A stretch of DNA of 64,000 bases from the NCBI RefSeq assembly GCF_016862315.1, contig NZ_BOMS01000035.1, positions 1 to 64,000 of the forward strand, written 5' to 3'. Source of the stretch: Actinoplanes palleronii. Lineage in GTDB: Bacteria; Actinomycetota; Actinomycetes; Mycobacteriales; Micromonosporaceae. The translations under genes were made by a program, and so were the position numbers. A model generated the notes under the pieces. The model worked only from the letters and a program-made list of their open reading frames with translations, ran no database searches and was not told the origin of the DNA. This document shows positions 50,797 to 59,917 of this stretch, in pieces; the stretch's first letter is position 1, and the number at the start of each line of letters is the position of its first letter.

Positions 50797-51300
50797 ATGA
50801 CGATCCACTCCACCGACCCGTTCGCCGTGCCCGACAAGGACAAGTCCCCGGTACGCCGGTTCCGGGGCCGGCTGGCCGCACCGGTCACGCTCTGGACAAC
50901 ACCCGGACCGGCCGGGCTGACTGTCTCCTCGATCCTGGTCGCCGACGGTGATCCGGGCCGGGTGCTCGGCCTGATCGACGAGGAGAGCGACTTCTGGGAC
51001 GCCGTCGCCGAGTCCCGGCGGTTCGCGGTCACCCCGCTCACCCCGGCCGACCGGCAGCTCGCCGACCGGTTCGCCGGGCTGATGCCGGCGCCGGGCGGGC
51101 TGTTCGCCACCGGTGAGTGGCAGCAGACCGCGTACGGCCCGATCCCGGCACACGCCGGCACCTGGCTGGGCTGCCGGCTGGACTCCGACCGGCCCTGCGG
51201 CTGGGCCCTGCTGACCGAGTCGATCATTGAATCGGTCCAGGTGGGCGGGGCCGCCGCACCGCTGGCGCACTTCCGGGGGAGGTACGCCGAACTGCACTGA
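50797..51300 (+). CDS. Flavin reductase-like / FMN-binding split-barrel protein
   Basis: A 167-residue protein with the flavin-reductase-like beta-barrel pattern: PVTLWTTPGPAGLTVSSILVADGDPGRVLGLI, then SRRFAVTPLTPADRQLADRFAG. Members bind FMN and supply reduced flavin or act as small oxidoreductases. GGGAG lies 9 nt before ATG 50797. No partner monooxygenase is adjacent. Confidence 0.82.
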   Translation: MTIHSTDPFAVPDKDKSPVRRFRGRLAAPVTLWTTPGPAGLTVSSILVADGDPGRVLGLIDEESDFWDAVAESRRFAVTPLTPADRQLADRFAGLMPAPGGLFATGEWQQTAYGPIPAHAGTWLGCRLDSDRPCGWALLTESIIESVQVGGAAAPLAHFRGRYAELH

Positions 51301-51419
51301 CAACCGCTCAGCGCAGTCAGACCACCACTCAGCGCAGGCACTGACCGGGGCTCCGGGCGGTACGGCTTTCCTTCGTACGGTGCCGGAAAGTCCACCCGCC
51401 GATCAAAGGTGGTGATCCC

Positions 51420-51830
51420 GTGCCGGCTACGCCCGAGAGATATCTCGAGGTGCAGAACTCCGAGGAATTCGGTCGACTGCGCCAAACCCTTCGCAAGTTC
51501 ATCTTCCCGACGACGATCGCGTTCATCCTCTGGTACGCCCTGTACGTCCTGCTCTCCGCGTACGCGCGGGACTTCATGGCGATCAAGCTGGTCGGCAACA
51601 TCAACGTCGCCCTGCTCCTCGGCCTGCTGCAGTTCGTGACGACGTTCGTGATCGCCTGGTACTACGCGCGGTTCGCCGCCCGGGAGGTCGACCCGCTCGC
51701 CGACGACATCTACAACACGATCGAGGACGGCCAGCCGACCGCCGCGGCGGATCGGGCCGCCAAGACCGACAAGACCTCCGCCAAGGCTGCTGCCGAGGCT
51801 GACAAGCCCGTCGAAGGGAGTGCGCTGTGA
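51420..51830 (+). CDS. DUF485 membrane protein (YjcH-like)
   Basis: A 136-residue protein with two membrane helices (about 31-50 and 62-84). It has EFGRLRQTLRKFIFPTTIAFILWYALYVLLSAYARDFM, the signature of DUF485, and an Ala/Lys-rich tail. GTG 51420 follows a GGTGG. Its stop overlaps the GTG of actP by 4 bp, so expression is coupled. Confidence 0.93.
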   Translation: MPATPERYLEVQNSEEFGRLRQTLRKFIFPTTIAFILWYALYVLLSAYARDFMAIKLVGNINVALLLGLLQFVTTFVIAWYYARFAAREVDPLADDIYNTIEDGQPTAAADRAAKTDKTSAKAAAEADKPVEGSAL

Positions 51831-53503
51831 CGCCGACCCTGCTCGCGGCCGAGTCCTCGTCCAGCACCTCACGGACGCTGACCATCACGCTCTTCCTGGT
51901 CTTCGTGGCGATCACCCTGGGCATCACGATCTGGGCGAGCCGGCAGACCAAGACGGCCACCGACTTCTACGCCGGTGGCCGCCAGTTCTCCGGGTTCCAG
52001 AACGGCATGGCGATCGGTGGCGACTACATGTCGGCCGCCTCGTTCCTCGGCATCGCCGGCCTGATCGCGCTCTACGGCTACGACGGCTTCCTCTACTCCA
52101 TCGGCTTCCTGGTCGCCTGGCTGGTGGCGCTGCTGCTGGTCGCCGAGTTCCTGCGCAACTCCGGCCGGTACACGATGGCCGACGTGCTGGCGTTCCGGAT
52201 GCGTCAGCGCCCGGTGCGCACCGCCGCCTCGGTCTCCACCGTCGTGGTCTCGATCTTCTACCTGATCGCCCAGATGGTCGGCGCCGGCGCGCTCGTCTCG
52301 CTGCTGCTCGGCATCACCGCGGACGAGAAGTTCCTGGGCATGGACGCGGCCACCGCCAAGGTCTTCACGATCATCCTGGTCGGCGCGCTGATGATCGTCT
52401 ACGTGGTGGTCGGCGGTATGAAGGGCACCACCTACGTCCAGATCGTCAAGGCGTTCATGCTGATGACCGGCGCCCTGGTGATGACGATCCTGGTGCTCGC
52501 GCACTACAAGTTCAACCTGTCGACGCTGCTCGGTGACGCCGCCGCGCAGTCCGGCAAGGGCGCGGCCTTCCTCGAACCCGGCCTGCGGTACGGGGTCGAG
52601 ACGGCCGGCGACGCCACGAAGACCTTCTACAGCAAGATGGACCTGCTGTCGCTGGGTCTCGCGCTGGTGCTCGGCACGGCCGGCCTGCCGCACATCCTGA
52701 CCCGGTTCTACACCGTGCCGACCGCGCGGATCGCCCGCAAGAGCGTGCTCTGGGCGATCGGCATCATCGGCGTCTTCTACCTGTTCACCCTGGCCCTGGG
52801 CTTCGGCGCGGCGGCTCTGGTGGGCGGCAAGGCGATCACCGCGCAGGACAAGGCGGGCAACACCGCGGCGCCGCAGCTGGCACAGAAGCTCGGCATCGAC
52901 TACCTGGGCGGGGACACCGGCGGCGCGGTGCTGCTGGCGATCATCGCGGCGGTCGCGTTCGCGACGATCCTGGCCGTGGTGGCCGGGCTGACCCTGGCGT
53001 CGTCGTCGAGCGCCTCGCACGACTTCTACGCCAACGTGATCAAGCGGGGCAACGCGTCCGAGCGGGACGAGGTCCGGGTCGCCCGGTTCTCCGCCCTCGG
53101 CATCGGCGCGGTCGCGATCGCTCTGTCGATCTTCGCGCAGAGCCTGAACGTGGCGTTCCTGGTGGCACTGGCGTTCGCGGTGGCGGCGTCGGCGAACCTG
53201 CCGGCGATCCTCTACAGCCTGTTCTGGCGCCGGTTCAACACCTCGGGCGCGATCTGGTCGATCTACGGCGGCCTGCTCACCGCGGTTCTGCTGGTGTTCT
53301 TCTCGCCGGTGGTGTCCGGCTCGCCCACCGCGATGTTCCCGGACCACGACTGGCACTGGTTCCCGCTGTCCAACCCGGGCCTGATCTCGATCCCGCTGGG
53401 CTTCTTCTTCGGCTGGCTGGGCACCGTGATCAGCAAGGAGACGGACGCGGAGAAGTACGCCGAGCTCGAGGTCCGGTCGCTGACCGGGCACGGGGCGCAC
53501 TGA
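51827..53503 (+). CDS. actP: Cation/acetate symporter ActP (copy 2)
   Basis: A 558-residue SSS-family symporter with about 13 membrane helices. Landmarks are TKTATDFYAGGRQFSGFQNGMAIGGDYMSAASFLGIAG and TAGLPHILTRFYTVPTARIARKSV, and the C-terminal FFGWLGTVISKE. It imports acetate or related monocarboxylates. This copy is closer to the standard ActP than the one at 44745. A strong terminator follows. Confidence 0.95.
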   Translation: MTPTLLAAESSSSTSRTLTITLFLVFVAITLGITIWASRQTKTATDFYAGGRQFSGFQNGMAIGGDYMSAASFLGIAGLIALYGYDGFLYSIGFLVAWLVALLLVAEFLRNSGRYTMADVLAFRMRQRPVRTAASVSTVVVSIFYLIAQMVGAGALVSLLLGITADEKFLGMDAATAKVFTIILVGALMIVYVVVGGMKGTTYVQIVKAFMLMTGALVMTILVLAHYKFNLSTLLGDAAAQSGKGAAFLEPGLRYGVETAGDATKTFYSKMDLLSLGLALVLGTAGLPHILTRFYTVPTARIARKSVLWAIGIIGVFYLFTLALGFGAAALVGGKAITAQDKAGNTAAPQLAQKLGIDYLGGDTGGAVLLAIIAAVAFATILAVVAGLTLASSSSASHDFYANVIKRGNASERDEVRVARFSALGIGAVAIALSIFAQSLNVAFLVALAFAVAASANLPAILYSLFWRRFNTSGAIWSIYGGLLTAVLLVFFSPVVSGSPTAMFPDHDWHWFPLSNPGLISIPLGFFFGWLGTVISKETDAEKYAELEVRSLTGHGAH

Positions 53504-53515
53504 GCCATCCCGCAC

Positions 53516-53550
53516 GCCCGGGCCGGCGTAGTCGCCACGCCGGCCCGGGC
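53516..53550 (+). terminator. Terminator of actP
   Basis: 14-bp perfect stem GCCCGGGCCGGCGT (53516-53529) / 53537-53550 with a 7-nt loop, 12 nt after the stop codon. No T tract. Confidence 0.8.
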
Positions 53551-53698
53551 ACCGGCTCATCCGGCGTCCGTTCGATGCACCGGGACCGGATCGTCGGTCC
53601 GGGAGCGGATCATCGTTGCAGGTCACCGGCGTTCCGGAAGAACTCCCACCTTCGTGCCGAACCCCCGTCCGATGTCCGGATCATTCGCGTTCCCGACC

Positions 53699-53704
53699 TA
53701 ATCT
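53699..53704 (+). promoter_or_regulatory. Candidate -10 of the LCP gene (leaderless)
   Basis: TAATCT ends 6 nt before ATG 53711, the spacing expected for a leaderless mRNA, and no ribosome-binding site is seen. Confidence 0.5.
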
Positions 53705-53710
53705 GGTCTC

Positions 53711-54886
53711 ATGTCTGCGACCACCTCTCCCAGCGGGAACTCCTCCGGACGGGCCACCGTCCCGCCGTCCGGGCCGGCTTCCGCCCGCCCCACCGGACGC
53801 TCCGTGCCGGCCGCCGGGCCGGCCGGGCCGGGTGGACCGAGCGGCCCTGGCGGCCCCGGTGACCGCGGACGCTCCTACAAGGGCGGCAAGGCTCGCCCGC
53901 GCTGGGGCCGGATCGCCCTGGTCGCCGGCGGCGTGGCGCTGATCCTGGCCCTGGTCGGCGGCATCTACGCGGTCAACTACGTGAACGGGATCGACAACGA
54001 CCTCAAGCGCACCGACGCGTTCTCCGAGATCACCACGGACCGGCCGGCCAAGACGGTCGACGGGGCGTTCAACATCCTGCTGGTCGGCAGCGACTCGCGG
54101 GACCCGGACGCCAAGGAGGACCAGGCCAACGCGTGGCGCGCGGACTCGCTGATGATCATGCACGTGCCGGCCGACCACAAGAACGCGCAGCTCGTCTCGA
54201 TCCCCCGCGACCTGTGGGTGGTCGTCCCGAGCGGCAACAACGCGCCGTGCAGCTCCGGCTCCCGCGCCAAGATCAACGCCTCGTTCGCGTTCGGCGGCCT
54301 GCCCCGCGCGGTCCGTACCGTCGAGTGCCTGACCGGTGTGCGGCTGGACCACGTCGTGGCGATCGACTTCGGCGGGTTCAAGGAGGTCACCAACGCGCTC
54401 GGCGGGGTCGACCTCAAGGTGGACCAGACCATCACGTCGATCCACAAGCCGTTCCGGGTGTTCAAGAAGGGCATGATGCACATGAACGGCGCCCAGGCGC
54501 TGGACTGGGTGCGTCAGCGCAAGCAGTTCGCCCGCGGCGACTTCGCCCGCATGCAGCACCAGCAGGAGTTCCTCAAGGCGCTGATGGACAAGGCGGCCAG
54601 CAGCGGCACCCTGACCAGCCCGGGCAAGCTCGACGACTTCCTCACCGCGGTGGCCGCGGCGGTCACCGTCGACAACGACTTCTCGCTCAAGGACATGGTG
54701 CTGCAGTTCCGCAATCTGCGCGGCGACAACCTGACGTTCCTGACCAGCCCGAACAAGGGCAGCGAGACGATCAACGGGCAGTCCGTGGTGGTCTCCGACA
54801 AGGAGAAGGCGCTGGCGCTCTTCGAGGCGATGAAGGCCGACAAGATGACCGACTGGATGGCCGCCAACCCGTCGAAAAAGTCCTGA
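53711..54886 (+). CDS. LytR-CpsA-Psr (LCP) family transferase
   Basis: A 391-residue membrane-anchored enzyme. A Pro/Gly/Ser-rich cytoplasmic N-terminus (1-65) is followed by one membrane helix (about 70-92) and the extracytoplasmic LCP domain. The domain has NILLVGSDSRD, RADSLMIMHVPADHKNAQLVSIPRDLWV with the conserved Asp and Arg residues, and ALDWVRQRKQFARGDFARMQHQQ. LCP proteins transfer glycopolymers from undecaprenyl pyrophosphate to peptidoglycan. It could act on the polymer started by the sugar transferase at 34221. Confidence 0.95.
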   Translation: MSATTSPSGNSSGRATVPPSGPASARPTGRSVPAAGPAGPGGPSGPGGPGDRGRSYKGGKARPRWGRIALVAGGVALILALVGGIYAVNYVNGIDNDLKRTDAFSEITTDRPAKTVDGAFNILLVGSDSRDPDAKEDQANAWRADSLMIMHVPADHKNAQLVSIPRDLWVVVPSGNNAPCSSGSRAKINASFAFGGLPRAVRTVECLTGVRLDHVVAIDFGGFKEVTNALGGVDLKVDQTITSIHKPFRVFKKGMMHMNGAQALDWVRQRKQFARGDFARMQHQQEFLKALMDKAASSGTLTSPGKLDDFLTAVAAAVTVDNDFSLKDMVLQFRNLRGDNLTFLTSPNKGSETINGQSVVVSDKEKALALFEAMKADKMTDWMAANPSKKS

Positions 54887-54929
54887 CCTCCCGGCAGGCG
54901 AGAGTTGATCTCGCCGTACCCTGAGAGCC

Positions 54930-55265
54930 GTGTTCGGACCTCAGGTACCCACCGTGACCCCGGAGCAGGTAGGCACCGATGCCTACCTGCTCGACGTTCG
55001 TGAGCCGGACGAGTGGACCGGGGGCCACGCCCCCGGCGCCCACCACCTGCCGATGATGGAGGTGCCGGCCCGGATGGCCGAGGTGCCGTCGGACGGCGAG
55101 GTCGTGGTGATCTGCCGGGCCGGTGGGCGCTCCGGCCAGGTGGTGGCCTATCTGATGAACCAGGGTTGGGACAACGTTCGCAACCTGGACGGCGGAATGC
55201 AGTCCTGGGCGGCCCGCGGCCGTGACATGGTCAGCGAGGACGGACAGCCGGCCCGGGTGTTGTAG
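54930..55265 (+). CDS. Single-domain rhodanese-like sulfurtransferase
   Basis: A 111-residue rhodanese. The active-site Cys 62 lies in ICRAGGRSGQ and the domain has LLDVREPDEWTGGHAPGAHHLP. It carries persulfide sulfur. GTG 54930 has no ribosome-binding site; a -10-like TACCCT at 54917-54922 ends 7 nt upstream, so the mRNA is probably leaderless. Confidence 0.93.
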   Translation: MFGPQVPTVTPEQVGTDAYLLDVREPDEWTGGHAPGAHHLPMMEVPARMAEVPSDGEVVVICRAGGRSGQVVAYLMNQGWDNVRNLDGGMQSWAARGRDMVSEDGQPARVL

Positions 55266-55297
55266 CAGCTAGGCCAGAACTTTCGCGGCGGTAGAAC

Positions 55298-56095
55298 ATG
55301 AACATCAGCGATGACCATCGCCCCCTCGTCTTCGCCCACCGCGGCGGTGCGGCCGAGTTGCCCGAGCACACGCTCGGGGCGTACATGCGCGCACTCGAAG
55401 CCGGCGTCGACGGTCTCGAGTGCGACGTGCGGCTGACCAGAGACGGTCATCTGGTCTGCGTGCACGATCGGCGCCTGAACCGCACCAGCAACGGAAAGGG
55501 CTTGGTCAGCCGGCGCACCCTGGCCGAGCTCGACCAGCTCGACTACGGCTCCTGGCACCCCGGCTATCCCGCCGACGAGGAATTGCCCGAGCTGAGCCGG
55601 CTGCTCACCCTGGAGCGGCTGCTGGGCGCGGTCCGTGAGTCCGGCCGGCGGGTCCGCCTGCTGATCGAGACGAAACACCCGTCCCGGTACGGCGCCGAGG
55701 TGGAACGCCGGCTGATCCAGATGCTCCGCCGGTTCGGCCTGGCCGACCCGAAACCGGACGACCCGGTGCAGGTCACCGTGATGTCGTTCGCGGCGCTGGC
55801 ACTACGCCGGGTCCGTGCCCAGGCACCATCCCTGCCCACCGTCTATCTGCTCGAGCTGGTGCCGCCCGGTGTCGGCAAGGGCAAGCTGCCGTTCGGCGCG
55901 CGGATCGCCGGTCCCGGCGTCGACCTGCTGCGCAACCGGCCCAGCCTGCTGCCGGCGATGCGGGCGGCCGGCCACCAGACGTACGTCTGGACCGTCAACG
56001 AGCCCCACGACCTGGAGCTCGTGCTCCAGCACCGGGTGGACGGCGTGATCAGCGACCGTCCCGCGTTCGTCCTGGACCGCCTGCAGCAGATGTGA
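55298..56095 (+). CDS. Glycerophosphodiester phosphodiesterase
   Basis: A 265-residue cytoplasmic GDPD with the TIM-barrel motifs FAHRGGAAELPEHTLGAY and GLECDVRLTRDGHLVCVHD (catalytic His, Glu, Asp) and the ending WTVNEPHDLELVLQHRVDGVISDRP. It splits glycerophosphodiesters into glycerol-3-phosphate and an alcohol. No signal peptide. It follows the rhodanese gene by 32 nt and may be co-transcribed. Confidence 0.95.
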   Translation: MNISDDHRPLVFAHRGGAAELPEHTLGAYMRALEAGVDGLECDVRLTRDGHLVCVHDRRLNRTSNGKGLVSRRTLAELDQLDYGSWHPGYPADEELPELSRLLTLERLLGAVRESGRRVRLLIETKHPSRYGAEVERRLIQMLRRFGLADPKPDDPVQVTVMSFAALALRRVRAQAPSLPTVYLLELVPPGVGKGKLPFGARIAGPGVDLLRNRPSLLPAMRAAGHQTYVWTVNEPHDLELVLQHRVDGVISDRPAFVLDRLQQM

Positions 56096-56144
56096 CCGCT
56101 GACACAGCTGCACAAAACGAGAACACCGAGGCAGACTCGCAGAC

Positions 56145-57347
56145 ATGCCGGACAGTCCCGACTACCCAGCGCTGACCCGGGGTCAGATCGCGGTCGCCGA
56201 CCGCGTCAACGCCGGGGAGAGCGGCCTGCCCGTCCTTCAGCAACTGGTCCGGCTCGCCCAGGACGTGCTCGGCGCGCGCGGCGCCGGCTTCGCCGAGTAC
56301 ACGGACGGCCACGGCCGGATCATCGCGGCCACCGGGGTGTGCGAGCCGGCCATCGGCCGCCGGGTGAAACGTGCCGACGACCGGCTCCGCCGCGGCGGCC
56401 GCACCCTGCTGGTGCCACTGGACTCGGTGAACGACGAGTTCGCCCGGCAGATCGAGGGCGGCGACCTGCGGCACATGCTCGGCGCCCGGTGCGAGGCCGG
56501 TGACACGTTCGCCGGGTCGCTGCACGTCTACTTCGGCGACGTCGGGGAGCCCGGGCCGGAGCATCACGCCGTACTGGAATTGCTCTCCGGTCAGATCGGC
56601 CGCCTCTACGGACTCGGCCGCGGCCTGCCGGTGCATCCGGCGGCCGCGCCGGACGCGGCCGGCGCGCAGGCCGACCGCGATCTCTGGGTCGCGGTGACCA
56701 GTCACGAGCTGCGCACACCGGTCACCGTGATCAAGGGGTACGCGGACACCCTCACCAACCACTGGGAGACGCTCGGCGAGCCGGGACGCCGGGAGGCGGT
56801 CCGGGTGATCGGCAACCGGGCCGGTGAGCTGGCCCGGCTGGTCGACCGGCTGCTCTCCGCGGCCAGCGACGACGGCGTGGTGGGCACCTCCCCGGCCGGC
56901 CCGTTCGACCTGGTCGAGGCACTGCGCGAGGCGGTCGAGGAGCTGCCGGCCGACCTGCGGCGCCGGTTGAAGCTCGCGCACCTGCCGGCCGACCTGCCGA
57001 AGGCGTACGGGAACCGCGACTCGATCGCCACCATCCTCACCGAGCTCACCACGAACGCCGAGAAGTACTCCCCGCCGGAGAGCACGGTCGAGGTGTGCGC
57101 CGGGACCGACGACGACACGCTCCGCTTCCGGATCTCCGACCGCGGCGCCGGCATCGCCCCCGAGCACGTCGAGCGCGCCTTCGAGCGGTACTGGCAGGCC
57201 GAGGGCGGCGACCGGCACCACCACCCCGGCGCCGGCCTGGGCCTCTACCTGGTCCGGCGGATGGTGGAACGCCAGCACGGCTGGGTGTCGCTGCGCCCGC
57301 GCGAGGGTGGCGGAACGGTCGCTGAGGTGCGATTCCCGCGCGCCTGA
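56145..57347 (+). CDS. Soluble GAF-sensor histidine kinase
   Basis: A 400-residue kinase without membrane segments. A GAF-like sensor (about 28-155) precedes HisKA with His 187 (VTSHELRTPVTV) and HATPase (ELTTNAEKYSPPES, GAGLGLYLVRRMV). It therefore senses an intracellular signal. No response regulator is adjacent, making it an orphan kinase. Confidence 0.93.
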   Translation: MPDSPDYPALTRGQIAVADRVNAGESGLPVLQQLVRLAQDVLGARGAGFAEYTDGHGRIIAATGVCEPAIGRRVKRADDRLRRGGRTLLVPLDSVNDEFARQIEGGDLRHMLGARCEAGDTFAGSLHVYFGDVGEPGPEHHAVLELLSGQIGRLYGLGRGLPVHPAAAPDAAGAQADRDLWVAVTSHELRTPVTVIKGYADTLTNHWETLGEPGRREAVRVIGNRAGELARLVDRLLSAASDDGVVGTSPAGPFDLVEALREAVEELPADLRRRLKLAHLPADLPKAYGNRDSIATILTELTTNAEKYSPPESTVEVCAGTDDDTLRFRISDRGAGIAPEHVERAFERYWQAEGGDRHHHPGAGLGLYLVRRMVERQHGWVSLRPREGGGTVAEVRFPRA

Positions 57348-57405
57348 CACACACGGGTGGCCCGCATCACCGCTTTTCGGGTGACACCGCCTACGCTGGT
57401 CCCTC

Positions 57406-58281
57406 GTGAGTAAGCGTCGTAAGCCCCGCGAGTCCGCCCCCAAGACCAAGGTGCGCGACATCTTCGTCGCCCGCCCGTTCGAGGGCCTGGCCGACGAGCC
57501 CGAATGGGTCGCGCTCCGCGAACTGGTCCCGGCCGCGTCGGCAAAGCTGACCCTGACGCCGGCGATCATCGAGGAGTTCGGCGACCGCCCGGTCACCCTG
57601 TCCACGGTGCTGCCGATGGCCTGGCCGGCCATGTCGCGCCAGGACGGTGAGGTCTTCATCGGCCTGCAGCGGCACGTGCAGTCCGGTGACGTCTCCCGCG
57701 ACCTCGCCGTCGCCATCCTCGCCGCGCTCGGCACCACGCCGGGCAACCCGGTGTCGGTCCCGGCGCTGCCCGGTGAGGGCGTGCGCCTGCAGGACGTGCT
57801 TGTCGACGGCCCGCTCGAGATCACCATGCACGACGGCTTCGAGTACTGGCTCGACGACGACCAGCTGCAGGACGCCAACGTCAAGGCGTCCCTGGAGCGG
57901 GCCAACGCGTCGATCTACCCGACCGTCCGGCTGGCCGCGGCGAAGGCCGCGTACTGGTGCCGGATCGCGCCGGACAAGGGACACGTCCGCTGGGTGCTGG
58001 GTGACGACGAGGACCCGGCGCTGGACGCGCTGTCCCGGCTGTCGGCCGCGGGCGAGCTGCTGCTCGGCGACGGCACCAAGTTCGCCGGCATGTTCCGCGC
58101 GCACGGACTGCTGGTGCCGGTGTGGGACATCCCGGGTGAGCCGGAGGCCGCCGATTGGGAGGCCCCGTTGGCCGATTTCGTCAAGCGCTACCAGGACACT
58201 CTGGCCATCACGGAGCCGCTGGACGCCGCGGCACGGCGGGCGAAGCAAGGGCTGATCGGGCGTCAGCTGACACTGCGCTGA
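57406..58281 (+). CDS. DUF5926 family protein
   Basis: A 291-residue cytoplasmic protein of an actinobacteria-specific family. It has a basic N-terminus (SKRRKPRESAPKTK) and conserved-looking stretches such as LSTVLPMAWPAMSR and VLVDGPLEITMHDGFEYWLDD. The family has no known role. A TACGCT element 8 nt before GTG 57406 suggests a leaderless mRNA. A long palindromic element lies between it and the convergent arcA gene. Confidence 0.85.
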   Translation: MSKRRKPRESAPKTKVRDIFVARPFEGLADEPEWVALRELVPAASAKLTLTPAIIEEFGDRPVTLSTVLPMAWPAMSRQDGEVFIGLQRHVQSGDVSRDLAVAILAALGTTPGNPVSVPALPGEGVRLQDVLVDGPLEITMHDGFEYWLDDDQLQDANVKASLERANASIYPTVRLAAAKAAYWCRIAPDKGHVRWVLGDDEDPALDALSRLSAAGELLLGDGTKFAGMFRAHGLLVPVWDIPGEPEAADWEAPLADFVKRYQDTLAITEPLDAAARRAKQGLIGRQLTLR

Positions 58282-58309
58282 GCTAGCTTGGCTCCGCTTC
58301 GCTCCGCGG

Positions 58310-58414
58310 GCAAAAAACGCCTTTAAGTCGTTGCCGAGGCAGCTGGTTTTCCGCCACCCGCAAACCCCGCGGGCGTCGGAAAACCAGTTGCCTCGGCAAC
58401 GACGCGTTTTTTGC
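58310..58414. repeat. 105-bp palindrome / bidirectional terminator
   Basis: Arms 58310-58353 and 58377-58414 are complementary except for a 6-nt insertion on the left (CCTTTA near 58320) and one mismatch. The ends are GCAAAAAACG and CGTTTTTTGC, so transcripts from either side would have a stem followed by a U run. It lies between the convergent DUF5926 and arcA genes. Its sequence is unrelated to the element at 23138. Confidence 0.9.
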
Positions 58415-58429
58415 AAACCTGTTCACGGG

Positions 58430-59629
58430 TCACCCGGTAGAGACCCAGGGGTCTCGGGTGATGGGGCAGCTCATGCATCTTGGGCCGCCTCGGCCGCTGC
58501 CCAGCTCGGAGCCCTGGATGCGGACTACCTCGATGCCGGCTCGTTCCAGCTGGGTGTTGGTCTCGACGTTGCGTTCGTAGGCGACGCAGAGGCGTGGGGC
58601 GATGGCGAGGGTGTTGTTGCCGTCGTCCCACTGCTCGCGTTCCGCGGTCACCGGGTCCAGCCCGGTGTCGATGACCCGCAGGTGGTCGATGCCCATCGCC
58701 TCGGCGGCGGCCTCCAGGAACGGGCGGGGCGGGCGCACCACCACCTCGCCCTCCAGCCCCGCGGTGATCGTCCAGGCCTCCAGGGTGTCGGCGACGTACG
58801 GATACATCACCACCGCATCCGCGTCGACCATCGTGCAGACCGTGTCGAGGTGCATGGTCGCCCGCTCCTGAGCGATCGGCACGGCCAGCACGGTGTGTGC
58901 CAGCCCGGCCGCGAGCACCCGGCGGGCCAGCCGTTCGGCCCCGGCCGGGGTGGTCCGCTCACCGACCCCGATCGCGAGCACCTGGGGCGCCAGCACCAGC
59001 ACGTCACCACCCTCGACGTGCTCGAGTGCCGGGTCGTAGAGCAGCTCGGTCCCGGCGAACCGCGGGTGATAGCGGTACACCGCGTGGGTGAGCGTGGTCT
59101 CCCGTCGCCTCGCGCGCATCGCCAGGCTAGTCACCGCCACCCGGTCGCGCACCCAGACCGAGGAGTCCCGGGTGAAGAGCAGGTTGGGCAGCGGGTCGAT
59201 GACGAAGTCGTTGCGCTGCAGCATCTCGTAGACCAGGCTGCCGCCACCCGGTTTGACCTCCTCGTGGGCCAGACCGGCGACGAGCACCTCGGCCAGCCGG
59301 TCCGGGTCCTGATCGGCCAGGTACCCGGCGACGCCGGCCCGCAGCCCGTCACCCAGGCGGGGGTCGGCCAGCACGCCGTCGGTCAGCTCGGCCCGGGCCT
59401 CCGGTACGGCGAGCGTCTCGGCGAGCAGCCGGTCCAGGTGCAAGACCTCCACCCCGCGCGAGCGGAGCGCCTCGGCGAACTGGTCGTGCTCGTCCTGCGC
59501 GCGGCCGACCCAGGGGATGCCGTCGAAGAGCAGGGAGCCGCTGTTCCGCGGGGTGAGCCGAGCCAGCTCTTTCCCGGGGCGGTGCAGCAGGACGGTGCGC
59601 AAGCGGCTGACTTCACTGTCGACGTACAC
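58430..59629 (-). CDS. arcA: Arginine deiminase
   Basis: A 399-residue enzyme that hydrolyses arginine to citrulline and ammonia. Landmarks are the N-terminal [51 protein letters not shown] with the catalytic His/Asp, and the C-terminal nucleophile Cys in [12 protein letters not shown] 59629 starts the protein. No arcB, arcC or arcD gene is adjacent, so it may supply citrulline or ammonia alone rather than ATP. Confidence 0.96.
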   Translation of the reverse strand: MYVDSEVSRLRTVLLHRPGKELARLTPRNSGSLLFDGIPWVGRAQDEHDQFAEALRSRGVEVLHLDRLLAETLAVPEARAELTDGVLADPRLGDGLRAGVAGYLADQDPDRLAEVLVAGLAHEEVKPGGGSLVYEMLQRNDFVIDPLPNLLFTRDSSVWVRDRVAVTSLAMRARRRETTLTHAVYRYHPRFAGTELLYDPALEHVEGGDVLVLAPQVLAIGVGERTTPAGAERLARRVLAAGLAHTVLAVPIAQERATMHLDTVCTMVDADAVVMYPYVADTLEAWTITAGLEGEVVVRPPRPFLEAAAEAMGIDHLRVIDTGLDPVTAEREQWDDGNNTLAIAPRLCVAYERNVETNTQLERAGIEVVRIQGSELGSGRGGPRCMSCPITRDPWVSTG

Positions 59630-59917
59630 CGTGCCGACGTTAGTCCGTACCGAACGCTACCGCTCGGTGACGTTCTGACTAGATCTTGGGACGGGTATGC
59701 ACCGAACGGGGGACGGCGATACGTTGTCAGAGTGCGACGAACCGCGGACTGCACGTGTCGAGATGCACCATCCGCAAGAAGCTGTTGTCGTGAATGCGGT
59801 ATTCATCCATACTCCTTCCCCTTTCTTTCACTGCCGTCACCCTGTTCTGTGAACGCCTGAGCACGTACGGTAGTGAAAAAGAGAGCCAGCCCGATTGACC
59901 TTTTGCCGGAGGTCGCA

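Noticed and set aside
59732..59860. Cys-rich 42-residue ORF and an overlapping 29-residue ORF before the NERD-like gene
   Set aside because: Neither has a ribosome-binding site or a clear -10 at leaderless spacing, and I could not tell them from chance frames.
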